Of a stretch of 14,538 bases of DNA, positions 7,729 to 14,538 are shown in pieces. Position 1 is the first letter of the stretch. Each line of letters opens with the position of its first letter. The stretch spans positions 1 through 14,538 of the forward strand of contig CANCQD010000064.1 of NCBI GenBank assembly GCA_947380285.1, in the 5' to 3' direction. This stretch comes from Burkholderiaceae bacterium. Lineage in GTDB: Bacteria > Pseudomonadota > Gammaproteobacteria > Burkholderiales > Burkholderiaceae. Position numbers and translations under genes: made by a program. The notes under the pieces are model-generated. The model had not been told where the DNA came from. It ran no database searches and saw only the letters and a list, made by a program, of their open reading frames with translations.

Positions 7729-8411
7729 TTCTTTTGCTGGGCTCGTGCAATTGCTGCTGCAATGATGGCGCGTTTACGCTCTTGCTCTTGAAGTTCATGT
7801 GCTGATGATGGCCTTTCTGCAATGACTGCAGATAATTTTGCTGCTGCCTTTTTGGCTAAGCGATCATCGTTATCTTTTTGTTCCCTATTAAGGCGTTGCT
7901 CACGATCGTGATAACGCTTACGAGAAACATCTGCAAGATCTTGGGACCAAGCATCCCAGCCGGTTTGATTTTCAGTGACGTTGATCATGCTGATACAGTC
8001 GACTGGACATGGTGGAATGCAGAGATCGCAACCAGTGCACCACTCAGTCAAAACTACATGCATTTGTTTGGAAGCGCCAACAATTGCATCAACGGGGCAT
8101 GCCTGAATACATAGCGTGCAGCCTATGCATTTTTGAGGATCAATAAATGCGACTGGCCTAGGCCGCTCTGGTCCGCAATCTGGATCAATTGTGGGGTGAA
8201 GATCAAATGCATCTTGCGGATAAATTGATTTCAGTACTCCACTCAGGCGGTGAATACCTTCCACGCCTCCAGGAGGGCAGCGATTTGGTAGGGCTTCACC
8301 ACTGGCCATTGCTTCTGCATATCCACGGCAATCTGGATAGCCACACTTAGTGCATTGCGTTTGCGGAAGAATATCCTCAAGTTGATCGATGAGTTTATTT
8401 GTTTGGCTCAT
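7725..8411 (-). CDS. rsxB: RsxB/RnfB-type ferredoxin, soluble form without membrane anchor
   Basis: This 228-residue protein has an N-terminal Fes-type 4Fe-4S domain (C20, C23, C28, C45). Two bacterial ferredoxin 4Fe-4S motifs follow: C95/C98/C101 with C105, and C125/C128/C131 with C135. Residues 145-228 are charged and Ala/Lys-rich, probably helical. In the Rnf/Rsx complex RnfB is the membrane-tethered electron carrier; the usual N-terminal membrane helix is absent here (the chain starts MSQTNKLIDQLEDIL), so this version should be cytoplasmic. No other rsx/rnf genes flank it. It overlaps nth by four bases. The ribosome site is weak. A terminator separates it from phaZ upstream, so its promoter must lie in or near the 54-bp gap. 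Redox role or Fe-S assistance to Nth is inference. Confidence 0.92.
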   Translation of the reverse strand: MSQTNKLIDQLEDILPQTQCTKCGYPDCRGYAEAMASGEALPNRCPPGGVEGIHRLSGVLKSIYPQDAFDLHPTIDPDCGPERPRPVAFIDPQKCIGCTLCIQACPVDAIVGASKQMHVVLTEWCTGCDLCIPPCPVDCISMINVTENQTGWDAWSQDLADVSRKRYHDREQRLNREQKDNDDRLAKKAAAKLSAVIAERPSSAHELQEQERKRAIIAAAIARAQQKK

Positions 8412-8437
8412 GGAAATTACTTATGGTGACCTTCTTA

Positions 8438-8465
8438 AAATTAAAGGCTCCGAAGAGCCCTTAAT
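8438..8465 (-). terminator. Intrinsic terminator after phaZ, UUCG tetraloop
   Basis: Read on the minus strand, GGCTC (8459-8455), loop TTCG (8454-8451) and GAGCC (8450-8446) form the core. It is extended past one mismatch by ATTAA/TTAAT, followed by TTT. It abuts the phaZ stop codon. C(UUCG)G is an unusually stable RNA tetraloop. The element splits tyrB-phaZ from the rsxB-nth-DUF1841 unit. Confidence 0.82.
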
Positions 8466-9746
8466 TTATGCGGACTTGGTAGTCCGAGTAGCTGTTTTCT
8501 TCGTGCTCTGATGCTCACGAATAAACGCTTTAATTTTTGGATAAACCTTCTCACGCCAACGACGACCAGAAAAGATGCCGTAGTGACCAGCACCAGTAAC
8601 TTCGTAGTGATCTTTATTGTCTTTTGGAATACCTGCACACAAACCATGTGCTGAACGTGTTTGACCGCTTCCGGAGATATCGTCAAGCTCACCTTCAATG
8701 GTTAGTAGGGCGGTCTTTTTAATATCTTCTGGTTTAACTAGTTCGTCTGCAACTTTCCAGGTGCCATTTGGCAATGCGTAGTCTTGGAAAACAGTCTTGA
8801 TAGTATCCAAGTAGAACTTGGAATCTAAATCCAATACCGCGTTGTACTCATCGTAGAAACGAATATGAGATTCAGCATCCTGCTCATCACCGCGGACCAA
8901 GTTCTGGAAGTAATCCCAGTGAGACTGCAAATGATTCTGTGGGTTCATAGCAATGAAGCCAGTGTGCTGCAAGAAGCCTGGATACACGCGACGACCAGCG
9001 CCTGGATAGTTAGGAGGCACGTTATAAATCACATGACTCTCAAACCACTCATAAGACTTCTGATCTGCTAAGTTATTTACCGCAGTTGGTGACTTACGTG
9101 CATCAATCGGTCCGCCCATCATAATCATTGAAGCTGGAGTTATTTCGCCAGCGGATGCCATTAAGGAGATTGCGCCTAGGGTGGGTACTGTTGGTTGGCA
9201 GACAGAAATCACATGTAAATCTTTTGCACCGATAGCGCGAATGAATTCTTGAATGTAGTGTACGTAGTCATCCAGACCGAAGTCACCATCTTCTAATGGG
9301 ACCAGGCGAGCATCGATCCAATCGGTGATGTAAACCTTATGGTCTTGCAAGAGGGTGCGAACGGTATCGCGCAACAATGTTGAGTGGTGACCTGACATTG
9401 GAGCTACAACCAAAACAACAGGATCATCTTTAAGTTTTTTGATGACTTCAATATCGTCGGAGAAGCGTTTAAAGCGAACTAAGTTACAAAAAGGTTTCGC
9501 AACAGCAGTTCTTTCATGAATGGCAACTTCTTTGCCATGTGCTTGCACTGAGCGAATACCAAATTCTGGTTTTTTGTAGTGTTTGCCTAAACGGTAGAGT
9601 AGTTCATAGCTGGCAGCTAATCGATCTGATCCTGGAACCTTAGAGGCAGGATTGGAGGCATTAATAAAAGCTTCAGAGGCAGCGCGCGCCCATGAACTCA
9701 CTGGTTGAAGTAAGGCTTTTTGAAATTCGTGTAACTGATATAGCAT
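8466..9746 (-). CDS. phaZ: Intracellular polyhydroxybutyrate depolymerase
   Basis: PhaZ breaks down stored polyhydroxybutyrate granules so the carbon can return to acetyl-CoA. The 426 residues and the ISVCQPTVPTL motif match the Cupriavidus PhaZa1 type of depolymerase, which uses a cysteine nucleophile in an alpha/beta-hydrolase fold. By my count the triad falls at C183, D355 (GELDD) and H388 (GAGHYG), the positions I recall for the Cupriavidus enzyme. No signal peptide is present, fitting an intracellular enzyme. The C-terminus is Lys/Thr-rich. ATG 9746 is preceded by a full GGAGGT (9755-9750), only three bases away. It starts 40 bp after the tyrB stop with no terminator seen between, so co-transcription is likely; a terminator follows its own stop. 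No PHB synthase gene is in view. Confidence 0.92.
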   Translation of the reverse strand: MLYQLHEFQKALLQPVSSWARAASEAFINASNPASKVPGSDRLAASYELLYRLGKHYKKPEFGIRSVQAHGKEVAIHERTAVAKPFCNLVRFKRFSDDIEVIKKLKDDPVVLVVAPMSGHHSTLLRDTVRTLLQDHKVYITDWIDARLVPLEDGDFGLDDYVHYIQEFIRAIGAKDLHVISVCQPTVPTLGAISLMASAGEITPASMIMMGGPIDARKSPTAVNNLADQKSYEWFESHVIYNVPPNYPGAGRRVYPGFLQHTGFIAMNPQNHLQSHWDYFQNLVRGDEQDAESHIRFYDEYNAVLDLDSKFYLDTIKTVFQDYALPNGTWKVADELVKPEDIKKTALLTIEGELDDISGSGQTRSAHGLCAGIPKDNKDHYEVTGAGHYGIFSGRRWREKVYPKIKAFIREHQSTKKTATRTTKSA

Positions 9747-9786
9747 GGTACCTCCGGTAATTCAGTGTATCCGCTTATTACGCTTT

Positions 9787-10986
9787 TTAAGCCAATACGC
9801 GGGCGATTGCTTTTGCCACCTTATCAATATTTTTAGTATTGAGGGCTGCAACACAAATGCGTCCAGTAGAAAGGGCATAAATGCCATCCTCTTTCTGTAA
9901 GCGCTCAACTTGCTCAGCTGTTAAACCTGAGTAAGAAAACATTCCACGTTGTTGCTCAATGAAAGCGAAATCTTGCTTTACACCAGCAGCAGCGAGTTTT
10001 TCAACCAGACCTTGACGCATTGCTTTAATACGATCCCGCATCTCTGCCAACTCATCTTCCCAGAGCTTACGTAATTCTGGTGAATTTAAAACGGCAGCTG
10101 CAATCGCGGCTCCGTGCGTTGGGGGATTGGAATAGTTGGTACGAATCACACGTTTTAATTGTGAAAGTACGCGAGTAGATTCATCCTTGCTTTGTGTCAC
10201 GATAGACAAGGCACCAACACGCTCACCATAGAGTGAGAATGATTTTGAAAAAGAGCTAGAAACAAAGAAAGACATGCCGGATTGGGCAAACAGGCGCACC
10301 GCAATTCCATCTTGCTCGATCCCAGCGGCAAAGCCTTGGTATGCTATATCCAAGAAAGGAATCAAGCCTTTGTTCTTGCAGATCTCAATCACTTGATGCC
10401 ATTGCGCTTCAGTAATATCTGCACCAGTTGGGTTATGACAGCATGCATGCAAGAGTACTGTTGTGTTCTTTGGGAAAGACTCTAAGGACTTCACCATGCC
10501 ATCAAAATCAACACCACGAGTCTTACCATCGAAGTAGGTGTACTCAACAACTTCAAATCCAGCGGATTCAAAAATGCCGCGGTGATTTTCCCAAGTTGGA
10601 TTGCTGATTGCGCATGGTGCATTTAAATTAAGACGCTTAATAAAGTCGGCGCCAACGCGCAAAGCACCAGTTCCACCCAGGCACTCAGCAGTAACAACGC
10701 GACCATCTTTAATTAATTCAGAGTCAGCACCAAGCAAGAGGTTTTGCACTGCGCTGTTGTAAGGATTTGGACCTTCGATTGGGATGTAGCTGCGTGGTGA
10801 ATGCTTTGCAACAATCGCCTCTTCAGCTTTGATAACCGCCTTCAAAAGAGGAACCTTGCCTTCGTCTGTGTAGTAAACGCCAACACCTAAATTCACTTTG
10901 TCAGCACGTTGATCTGCAACGTAGGCTTCTGTGAGGCCAAAAATAGGATCTTTAGGGGCTAGTTGGACGGAGGCAAAAAGAGTCAT
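9787..10986 (-). CDS. tyrB: Class I aromatic/aspartate aminotransferase
   Basis: A cytoplasmic PLP enzyme of the alpha subgroup of class I aminotransferases, exchanging amino groups between aspartate or aromatic amino acids and 2-oxoglutarate. The 399 residues match AspC/TyrB (about 396). Key residues: N185 in CHNPTGAD, D213 and Y216 in FLDIAYQGF, the Schiff-base lysine K248 in SSSFSKSFSLYGERVG, R256 for the PLP phosphate, and the substrate carboxylate arginine R376 in STGRICVAAL. AspC and TyrB are hard to separate by eye, so the symbol names the family more than the substrate. It is divergent from uvrB across 159 bp and probably heads a two-gene unit with phaZ. No clear Shine-Dalgarno precedes ATG 10986; the N-terminus MTLFASVQLAPKDPI is normal for the family. 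Confidence 0.92.
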   Translation of the reverse strand: MTLFASVQLAPKDPIFGLTEAYVADQRADKVNLGVGVYYTDEGKVPLLKAVIKAEEAIVAKHSPRSYIPIEGPNPYNSAVQNLLLGADSELIKDGRVVTAECLGGTGALRVGADFIKRLNLNAPCAISNPTWENHRGIFESAGFEVVEYTYFDGKTRGVDFDGMVKSLESFPKNTTVLLHACCHNPTGADITEAQWHQVIEICKNKGLIPFLDIAYQGFAAGIEQDGIAVRLFAQSGMSFFVSSSFSKSFSLYGERVGALSIVTQSKDESTRVLSQLKRVIRTNYSNPPTHGAAIAAAVLNSPELRKLWEDELAEMRDRIKAMRQGLVEKLAAAGVKQDFAFIEQQRGMFSYSGLTAEQVERLQKEDGIYALSTGRICVAALNTKNIDKVAKAIARVLA

Positions 10987-11121
10987 TGGCGGTCGAAAAT
11001 GATGGTTTAAAGGTAGCTTTGCTATAAATTACCATTCAATTTGGCTTAATTAATGGTTTTAGAGGCCAGAATTAACTATTTCCAAATAAAAACGGCAAAA
11101 TCATTGTTTGTACTAAATTCG

Positions 11122-11140
11122 CTGTGAAGAAAACTCACAG
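11122..11140. promoter_or_regulatory. Inverted repeat CTGTGA-N7-TCACAG just upstream of uvrB
   Basis: CTGTGA (11122-11127) and TCACAG (11135-11140) are perfect 6-bp inverted repeats around AGAAAAC. They end five bases before the first uvrB start candidate (11146). The site resembles a CRP/FNR-type palindrome with one extra spacer base. It does not fit LexA, which needs CTGT and ACAG eight bases apart; here they are eleven apart. In mRNA it would fold into a hairpin where a ribosome site would normally lie. The rest of the 159-bp divergent region is AT-rich; a weak minus-strand promoter for tyrB (TTAAGC, 17 bases, TATAGC) can be drawn but not defended. Confidence 0.45.
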
Positions 11141-11145
11141 TTCAA

Positions 11146-13302
11146 ATGATAGCTGAGATGCCCCCTAAGCCCCCGAAAACGCCGTCGAATTTCACAGCTA
11201 AAGAAGATGCCCAAAAACCGGTTCCCGACCCATTGGGCGAGGCTGGCCATGATCTGGACCCTGCCAAATTTGTCAGCTTTCCGGATTCTCCCTATCAGCT
11301 TTATCAGCCTTTTAGCCCTGCTGGCGATCAACCGCAGGCGATCGAAGCCTTAGTTGAGGGCATTGAGGACGGGCTCACCTTTCAGACCCTTCTTGGGGTT
11401 ACGGGTTCTGGAAAGACCTTCACCATGGCTAACGTGATCGCCAGAACGGGGCGTCCAGCAATCATTTTTGCCCCGAACAAGACCTTGGCTGCTCAGCTTT
11501 ATAGCGAATTTAGGGAGTTTTTCCCCAAAAATGCGGTTGAGTACTTCGTGAGTTACTACGACTATTACCAACCTGAGGCTTATGTTCCTCAGCGCGATCT
11601 CTTTATTGAAAAAGACTCATCCATTAATGAGCACATTGAGCAGATGCGACTGTCTGCAACTAAAAGTTTGTTAGAGCGACGCGATGTCATTATCGTCGCA
11701 ACTGTCTCTGCAATTTACGGCATTGGCAATCCTGGCGACTATCACAGCATGGTGATGACATTGCGTCCTGGCGACAAGATGAGTCAACGCGATATTTTGA
11801 TGCGACTAATTGCCATGCAATACGATCGTAACGAGACGGATTTTAAGCGTGGAGTATTTCGAGTGCGCGGGGATACGATTGATATTTTCCCGGCCGAACA
11901 TAATGAGTTGGCAGTACGTGTTGAATTGTTTGATGATGTGGTGGAGAGTTTGCAATTTTTTGATCCACTCACTGGGAAGATTCGTCAAAAGATCCCGCGT
12001 TTTACGGTCTACCCAAGTTCGCACTATGTAACACCCCGCGAAACCGTTCTCAAAGCGATTGAAACGATTAAGACGGAGTTGCGCACCCGCTTAGATGAGT
12101 TTGTTAAAGATGGAAAACTGGTTGAGGCGCAACGCCTAGAGCAGCGTACGCGGTTTGATTTAGAGATGCTCAATGAATTGGGTTTTTGCAAAGGCATTGA
12201 AAACTACTCTCGCCACCTATCTGGTGCTTCTCCAGGAGAGGCGCCACCTACTTTAGTGGACTACCTCCCGAATGACGCCTTGATGTTCTTAGATGAGAGC
12301 CATGTCCTCATTGGGCAACTCAACGCTATGTACAACGGCGATAAATCGCGTAAACATACTTTGGTGGAGTTTGGTTTTCGTTTACCTTCGGCGATGGATA
12401 ACCGGCCACTTAAATTTACTGAGTTTGAAACCAAGATGCGTCAAACCATTTTTGTTTCTGCGACACCAGCCGATTATGAGAATACCCACCAAGGTAAGGT
12501 AGTTGAGCAAGTAGCTAGACCGACAGGGTTAGTTGATCCAGAAATTGAAGTATTGCCTGCAAGTACTCAAGTTGATAATTTGTTGGATCAGATTCATGAG
12601 CGCGTCAAAGTAGGTGAGCGCGTTTTGGTAACAGTGTTGACTAAACGGATGGCAGAGCAATTAACGGATTACCTCTCTGATAACGGTGTGAAAGTGCGCT
12701 ATGTACACTCAGACATTGATACTGTTGAACGGGTTGAAATTTTGCGGGACTTACGTTTAGGAGTCTTCGATGTTTTAGTGGGTATTAACTTATTGCGCGA
12801 AGGTTTAGATATTCCAGAGGTTTCTCTAGTGGCTATTTTGGATGCTGATAAAGAAGGTTTCTTGCGCTCTGAACGCAGCTTGATTCAGACGATTGGACGC
12901 GCTGCACGAAATATTCGCGGCAAAGCCATTTTGTATGCCGATAGGGTGACCGACTCCATGCGCAGGGCAATGGGCGAAACCGAAAGACGCCGTACCAAGC
13001 AAATTGCCTTTAATAAGCTCCATGGAATTGAGCCTAAGGGGGTCCAAAAGCGGATTAAGGACATCATTGATGGGGTCTATGACGTCCAAGAGAAGCGAGT
13101 CGAGATGCAGATTGAGCAGGAACGGGCTCGCTATGAGGATATGAGCGAGAAGGACCTGGCAGGTGAAATCAAGCGTTTGGAGAAGCAAATGAACGCCGAG
13201 GCCAAAAATCTGGAATTTGAGAAGGCCGCCAGCACCCGGGATCGCCTGACCAAGGTAAAAGAAATGGCCTTTGGAGCGCGCTCCAGAGACTCCATAGGCT
13301 AG
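11146..13302 (+). CDS. uvrB: UvrB, excinuclease ABC subunit B
   Basis: UvrB verifies DNA damage handed over by UvrA and positions UvrC for the dual incision of nucleotide-excision repair. Features: Walker A GVTGSGKT at 84-91; the damage-probing beta-hairpin region [12 protein letters not shown] at 137-148; Walker B DESH at 383-386; helicase motifs including [14 protein letters not shown] and QTIGRAARN; and a C-terminal UVR domain (about 670-710) that binds UvrC. At 718 residues it is about 45 longer than E. coli UvrB, all at the N-terminus, which is Pro/Lys-rich and looks disordered. A start at ATG 11158 (M5) is equally possible; neither has a good Shine-Dalgarno, and an inverted repeat sits just upstream. 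No LexA box was seen in the divergent gap. It is divergent from tyrB and precedes the isc operon. Confidence 0.97.
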   Translation: MIAEMPPKPPKTPSNFTAKEDAQKPVPDPLGEAGHDLDPAKFVSFPDSPYQLYQPFSPAGDQPQAIEALVEGIEDGLTFQTLLGVTGSGKTFTMANVIARTGRPAIIFAPNKTLAAQLYSEFREFFPKNAVEYFVSYYDYYQPEAYVPQRDLFIEKDSSINEHIEQMRLSATKSLLERRDVIIVATVSAIYGIGNPGDYHSMVMTLRPGDKMSQRDILMRLIAMQYDRNETDFKRGVFRVRGDTIDIFPAEHNELAVRVELFDDVVESLQFFDPLTGKIRQKIPRFTVYPSSHYVTPRETVLKAIETIKTELRTRLDEFVKDGKLVEAQRLEQRTRFDLEMLNELGFCKGIENYSRHLSGASPGEAPPTLVDYLPNDALMFLDESHVLIGQLNAMYNGDKSRKHTLVEFGFRLPSAMDNRPLKFTEFETKMRQTIFVSATPADYENTHQGKVVEQVARPTGLVDPEIEVLPASTQVDNLLDQIHERVKVGERVLVTVLTKRMAEQLTDYLSDNGVKVRYVHSDIDTVERVEILRDLRLGVFDVLVGINLLREGLDIPEVSLVAILDADKEGFLRSERSLIQTIGRAARNIRGKAILYADRVTDSMRRAMGETERRRTKQIAFNKLHGIEPKGVQKRIKDIIDGVYDVQEKRVEMQIEQERARYEDMSEKDLAGEIKRLEKQMNAEAKNLEFEKAASTRDRLTKVKEMAFGARSRDSIG

Positions 13303-13355
13303 TTGCTAAAAGGGTTTTAGGGGGTATTCCCGAGCAATTTGATCGGGATTATGGT
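13303..13355 (+). other. Start of the uvrB-iscR gap: small hairpins, no clear terminator
   Basis: CTAAAA-GGG-TTTTAG (13306-13320) and TCCCGA (13328-13333) paired with TCGGGA (13343-13348) can each form a 6-bp hairpin. Neither is followed by a T-run, so termination of uvrB is uncertain and some read-through into iscR is possible. Confidence 0.35.
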
Positions 13356-13380
13356 AAAGTTGAGTGGATTGGTCGGGTAT
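13356..13380 (+). promoter_or_regulatory. IscR type-1 binding site upstream of iscR
   Basis: The left part AAAGTTGAGTGGATT (13356-13370) and right part GGTCGGGTAT (13371-13380) fit the known 25-bp IscR type-1 consensus at about 21 positions by hand count. Type-1 sites are bound by cluster-loaded IscR, which represses its own operon when Fe-S supply is adequate. The site is 51 bp before the iscR ATG, as expected for autoregulation. The exact -35/-10 pair is unclear. Confidence 0.75.
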
Positions 13381-13431
13381 TACCCATCTGACCATGAGCT
13401 GTCCATAAACAATCCATTACCAAGGTGAAAT

Positions 13432-14001
13432 ATGAGACTTACTACTAAAGGCCGTTTTGCAGTAACCGCAATGATCGATTTAGCCCTGCGTGAAGCGCAT
13501 GGACCTGTAACTTTGGCTGGAATTAGCCAAAGACAAAAGATCTCCCTTTCCTATCTAGAGCAATTGTTCGGCAAATTACGCCGCTTCAATATCGTCGAGA
13601 GTACTCGCGGCCCTGGAGGTGGATACACCCTCGCACGCAGTGCAGATGCCATTAGCGTTGCAGACATCATTGTTGCTGTTGATGAGCCATTAGATGCGAC
13701 TCAATGCGGCGGTAAAGGTAATTGTCATAGCGACGAAGATGAGTATGGCCATTGCATGACCCATGATCTTTGGAGCAACCTCAACCTCAAAATGGTTGAG
13801 TACTTAAGCTCGGTTAGTTTGCGTAACTTGGTTCAGCAACAAGAAGGGCGCGGAGTAGTGATTCAGGATATGCGCCAGAAGAAAGTCAAAGTTGAGAGTG
13901 CAAAAGCTGAAAAGTCAGTACCAGCACTTGCAGCTAAAAAAGAAGTTGCACCTAAAGCACCATTAATTAATTCAGTATTTAATTGGGCGCGTCAAAGTTA
14001 A
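13432..14001 (+). CDS. iscR: IscR, Fe-S cluster-sensing Rrf2-family regulator
   Basis: IscR is a dimeric winged-helix regulator that senses Fe-S status through a 2Fe-2S cluster and controls Fe-S biogenesis genes. The N-terminus MRLTTKGRFAVTAMIDLAL, the recognition helix ISLSYLEQLFGKLR (37-50) and the wing STRGPGGGYTLAR (57-69) are classic. The cluster ligands should be C92, C98, C108 and H111. The last Cys sits four residues later than in E. coli (C92/C98/C104/H107) because of an acidic insert (SDEDEYGH, 100-107). The Lys/Ala-rich tail (about 150-189) looks flexible and replaces the E. coli tail. ATG 13432 has AAGGTG at 13422-13427. An IscR-type site lies upstream and iscS follows after 27 bp, so this is the head of the isc operon. 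Confidence 0.97.
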   Translation: MRLTTKGRFAVTAMIDLALREAHGPVTLAGISQRQKISLSYLEQLFGKLRRFNIVESTRGPGGGYTLARSADAISVADIIVAVDEPLDATQCGGKGNCHSDEDEYGHCMTHDLWSNLNLKMVEYLSSVSLRNLVQQQEGRGVVIQDMRQKKVKVESAKAEKSVPALAAKKEVAPKAPLINSVFNWARQS

Positions 14002-14028
14002 TAGTAATTATTCATTTATAAGCAAATC

Positions 14029-14538
14029 ATGAACGCACCGCAAGACCTTCCAAAGCAACCGGTTCCGATGTTTAGTCCTAAGCACTTTCCGGTGTATATG
14101 GATTACTCGGCCACAACCCCAATTGATCCAAGAGTGGTTGACAAAATGTTGCCCTACTTGCGTGAGCAGTTTGGTAATGCCGCATCACGGAGTCATGCTT
14201 ATGGCTGGGCTGCTGAAGAGGCGGTTGAGTGGGCGCGTTCAGAAGTTGCACAATTAGTTCATGCTGATCCACGAGAGATTGTGTTTACAAGTGGTGCAAC
14301 TGAAAGTATCAATCTCGCATTAAAAGGTGCCGCGCATTTCTATAAAGATCGTGGTAATCACATCATTACTGTGAAGACTGAACACAAGGCAACCTTAGAT
14401 ACTTGTCGTGAGCTAGAGCGTGAAGGTTATGAAGTGACTTATTTGGATGTATTGCCAAGCGGTTTGATTGACTTTGCACAGCTTGAAGCTGCCATGAAGC
14501 CTGGCACGATTTTGACTTCAGTGATGTATGTTAATAAT
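14029..14538 (+). CDS. iscS: IscS, cysteine desulfurase (3' end cut by window)
   Basis: IscS is the PLP enzyme that takes sulfur from cysteine for Fe-S cluster assembly and tRNA thiolation. The first 170 codons are present: [14 protein letters not shown] (23-36), FGNAASRSH (48-56), VFTSGATES (85-93) with the PLP phosphate-binding turn, and [18 protein letters not shown] (116-133), where H119 corresponds to the PLP-stacking His104 of E. coli. The PLP lysine and the catalytic cysteine loop lie beyond the window. Compared with E. coli IscS there is an N-terminal extension of about 19 residues ([19 protein letters not shown]). The Shine-Dalgarno before 14029 is weak, and ATG 14068 (M14) is an alternative that would remove most of the extension. 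It follows iscR by 27 bp in the same operon. Confidence 0.95.
   Translation, partial: MNAPQDLPKQPVPMFSPKHFPVYMDYSATTPIDPRVVDKMLPYLREQFGNAASRSHAYGWAAEEAVEWARSEVAQLVHADPREIVFTSGATESINLALKGAAHFYKDRGNHIITVKTEHKATLDTCRELEREGYEVTYLDVLPSGLIDFAQLEAAMKPGTILTSVMYVNN

Noticed and set aside
8441..8698. 85-codon open frame on the minus strand in another frame of phaZ
   Set aside because: It overlaps the conserved 3' part of phaZ, including the D355 and H388 region; its sequence is low in family character.
10987..11145. Search for a LexA (SOS) box upstream of uvrB
   Set aside because: No CTGT-N8-ACAG was found by eye; the only CTGT...ACAG pair is 11 bases apart.
12826..13188. 120-codon open frame antisense to uvrB
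   Set aside because: It is the reverse shadow of conserved UvrB helicase-motif and C-terminal coding; its product resembles no family and it has no ribosome site.
13272..13285. Perfect 14-bp palindrome TGGAGCGCGCTCCA near the end of uvrB
   Set aside because: It lies inside the coding sequence for FGARSR, has no loop for an RNA hairpin and no T-run. Most likely a codon-level coincidence.
13328..13350. Second IscR site or uvrB terminator at TCCCGA...TCGGGA
   Set aside because: The right half matches the IscR consensus at only about six of ten positions, the left half does not match, and there is no T-run after the hairpin.
1..14538. Mobile elements, phage genes, CRISPR arrays, toxin-antitoxin or defence systems
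   Set aside because: No transposase-like, integrase-like or repeat-spacer pattern was seen; gene content and codon style are uniform and housekeeping in nature.

Overview
The window is a stretch of core chromosome from a betaproteobacterium of the order Burkholderiales. Best guess is a small-genome freshwater member such as Polynucleobacter; this rests on recalled protein style, moderate AT content and gene set, not on a search. All genes look intact and tightly packed. I see no insertion sequence, phage gene, tRNA, rRNA or CRISPR array.

Layout. Positions 1-69 may hold the tail of an unidentified upstream gene. A heat-shock type promoter then drives clpB (130-2733). An MFS transporter (2787-4022) follows on the same strand. 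An AT-rich 283-bp gap with a perfect 12-bp palindrome precedes aceA, isocitrate lyase (4306-5604), which ends in a strong intrinsic terminator. Next come a HIT-family protein (5719-6159) and a small DoxX-type membrane protein (6255-6629).

The next block is on the minus strand and reads right to left. tyrB-like aminotransferase (10986-9787) is followed 40 bp later by phaZ, an intracellular polyhydroxybutyrate depolymerase (9746-8466), which ends in a UUCG-loop terminator. A second minus-strand unit is a tight overlapping trio: soluble rsxB, nth (endonuclease III) and a DUF1841 gene (8411-6651). It converges on the DoxX gene.

From 11146 the plus strand resumes with uvrB (to 13302), divergent from tyrB. 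The start of the isc operon follows: iscR (13432-14001), with a recognisable IscR type-1 site upstream, and iscS (14029 onward, cut by the window edge).

Themes. There is protein rescue (ClpB), carbon economy (isocitrate lyase and PHB mobilisation, both relevant to growth on acetyl-CoA), DNA repair (Nth, UvrB), and iron-sulfur biology (RsxB ferredoxin, Nth 4Fe-4S glycosylase, IscR, IscS). I found no clearly new multi-gene system. The most interesting item is the overlapping rsxB-nth-DUF1841 unit: the last gene has no known function and carries paired His-x3-His motifs.
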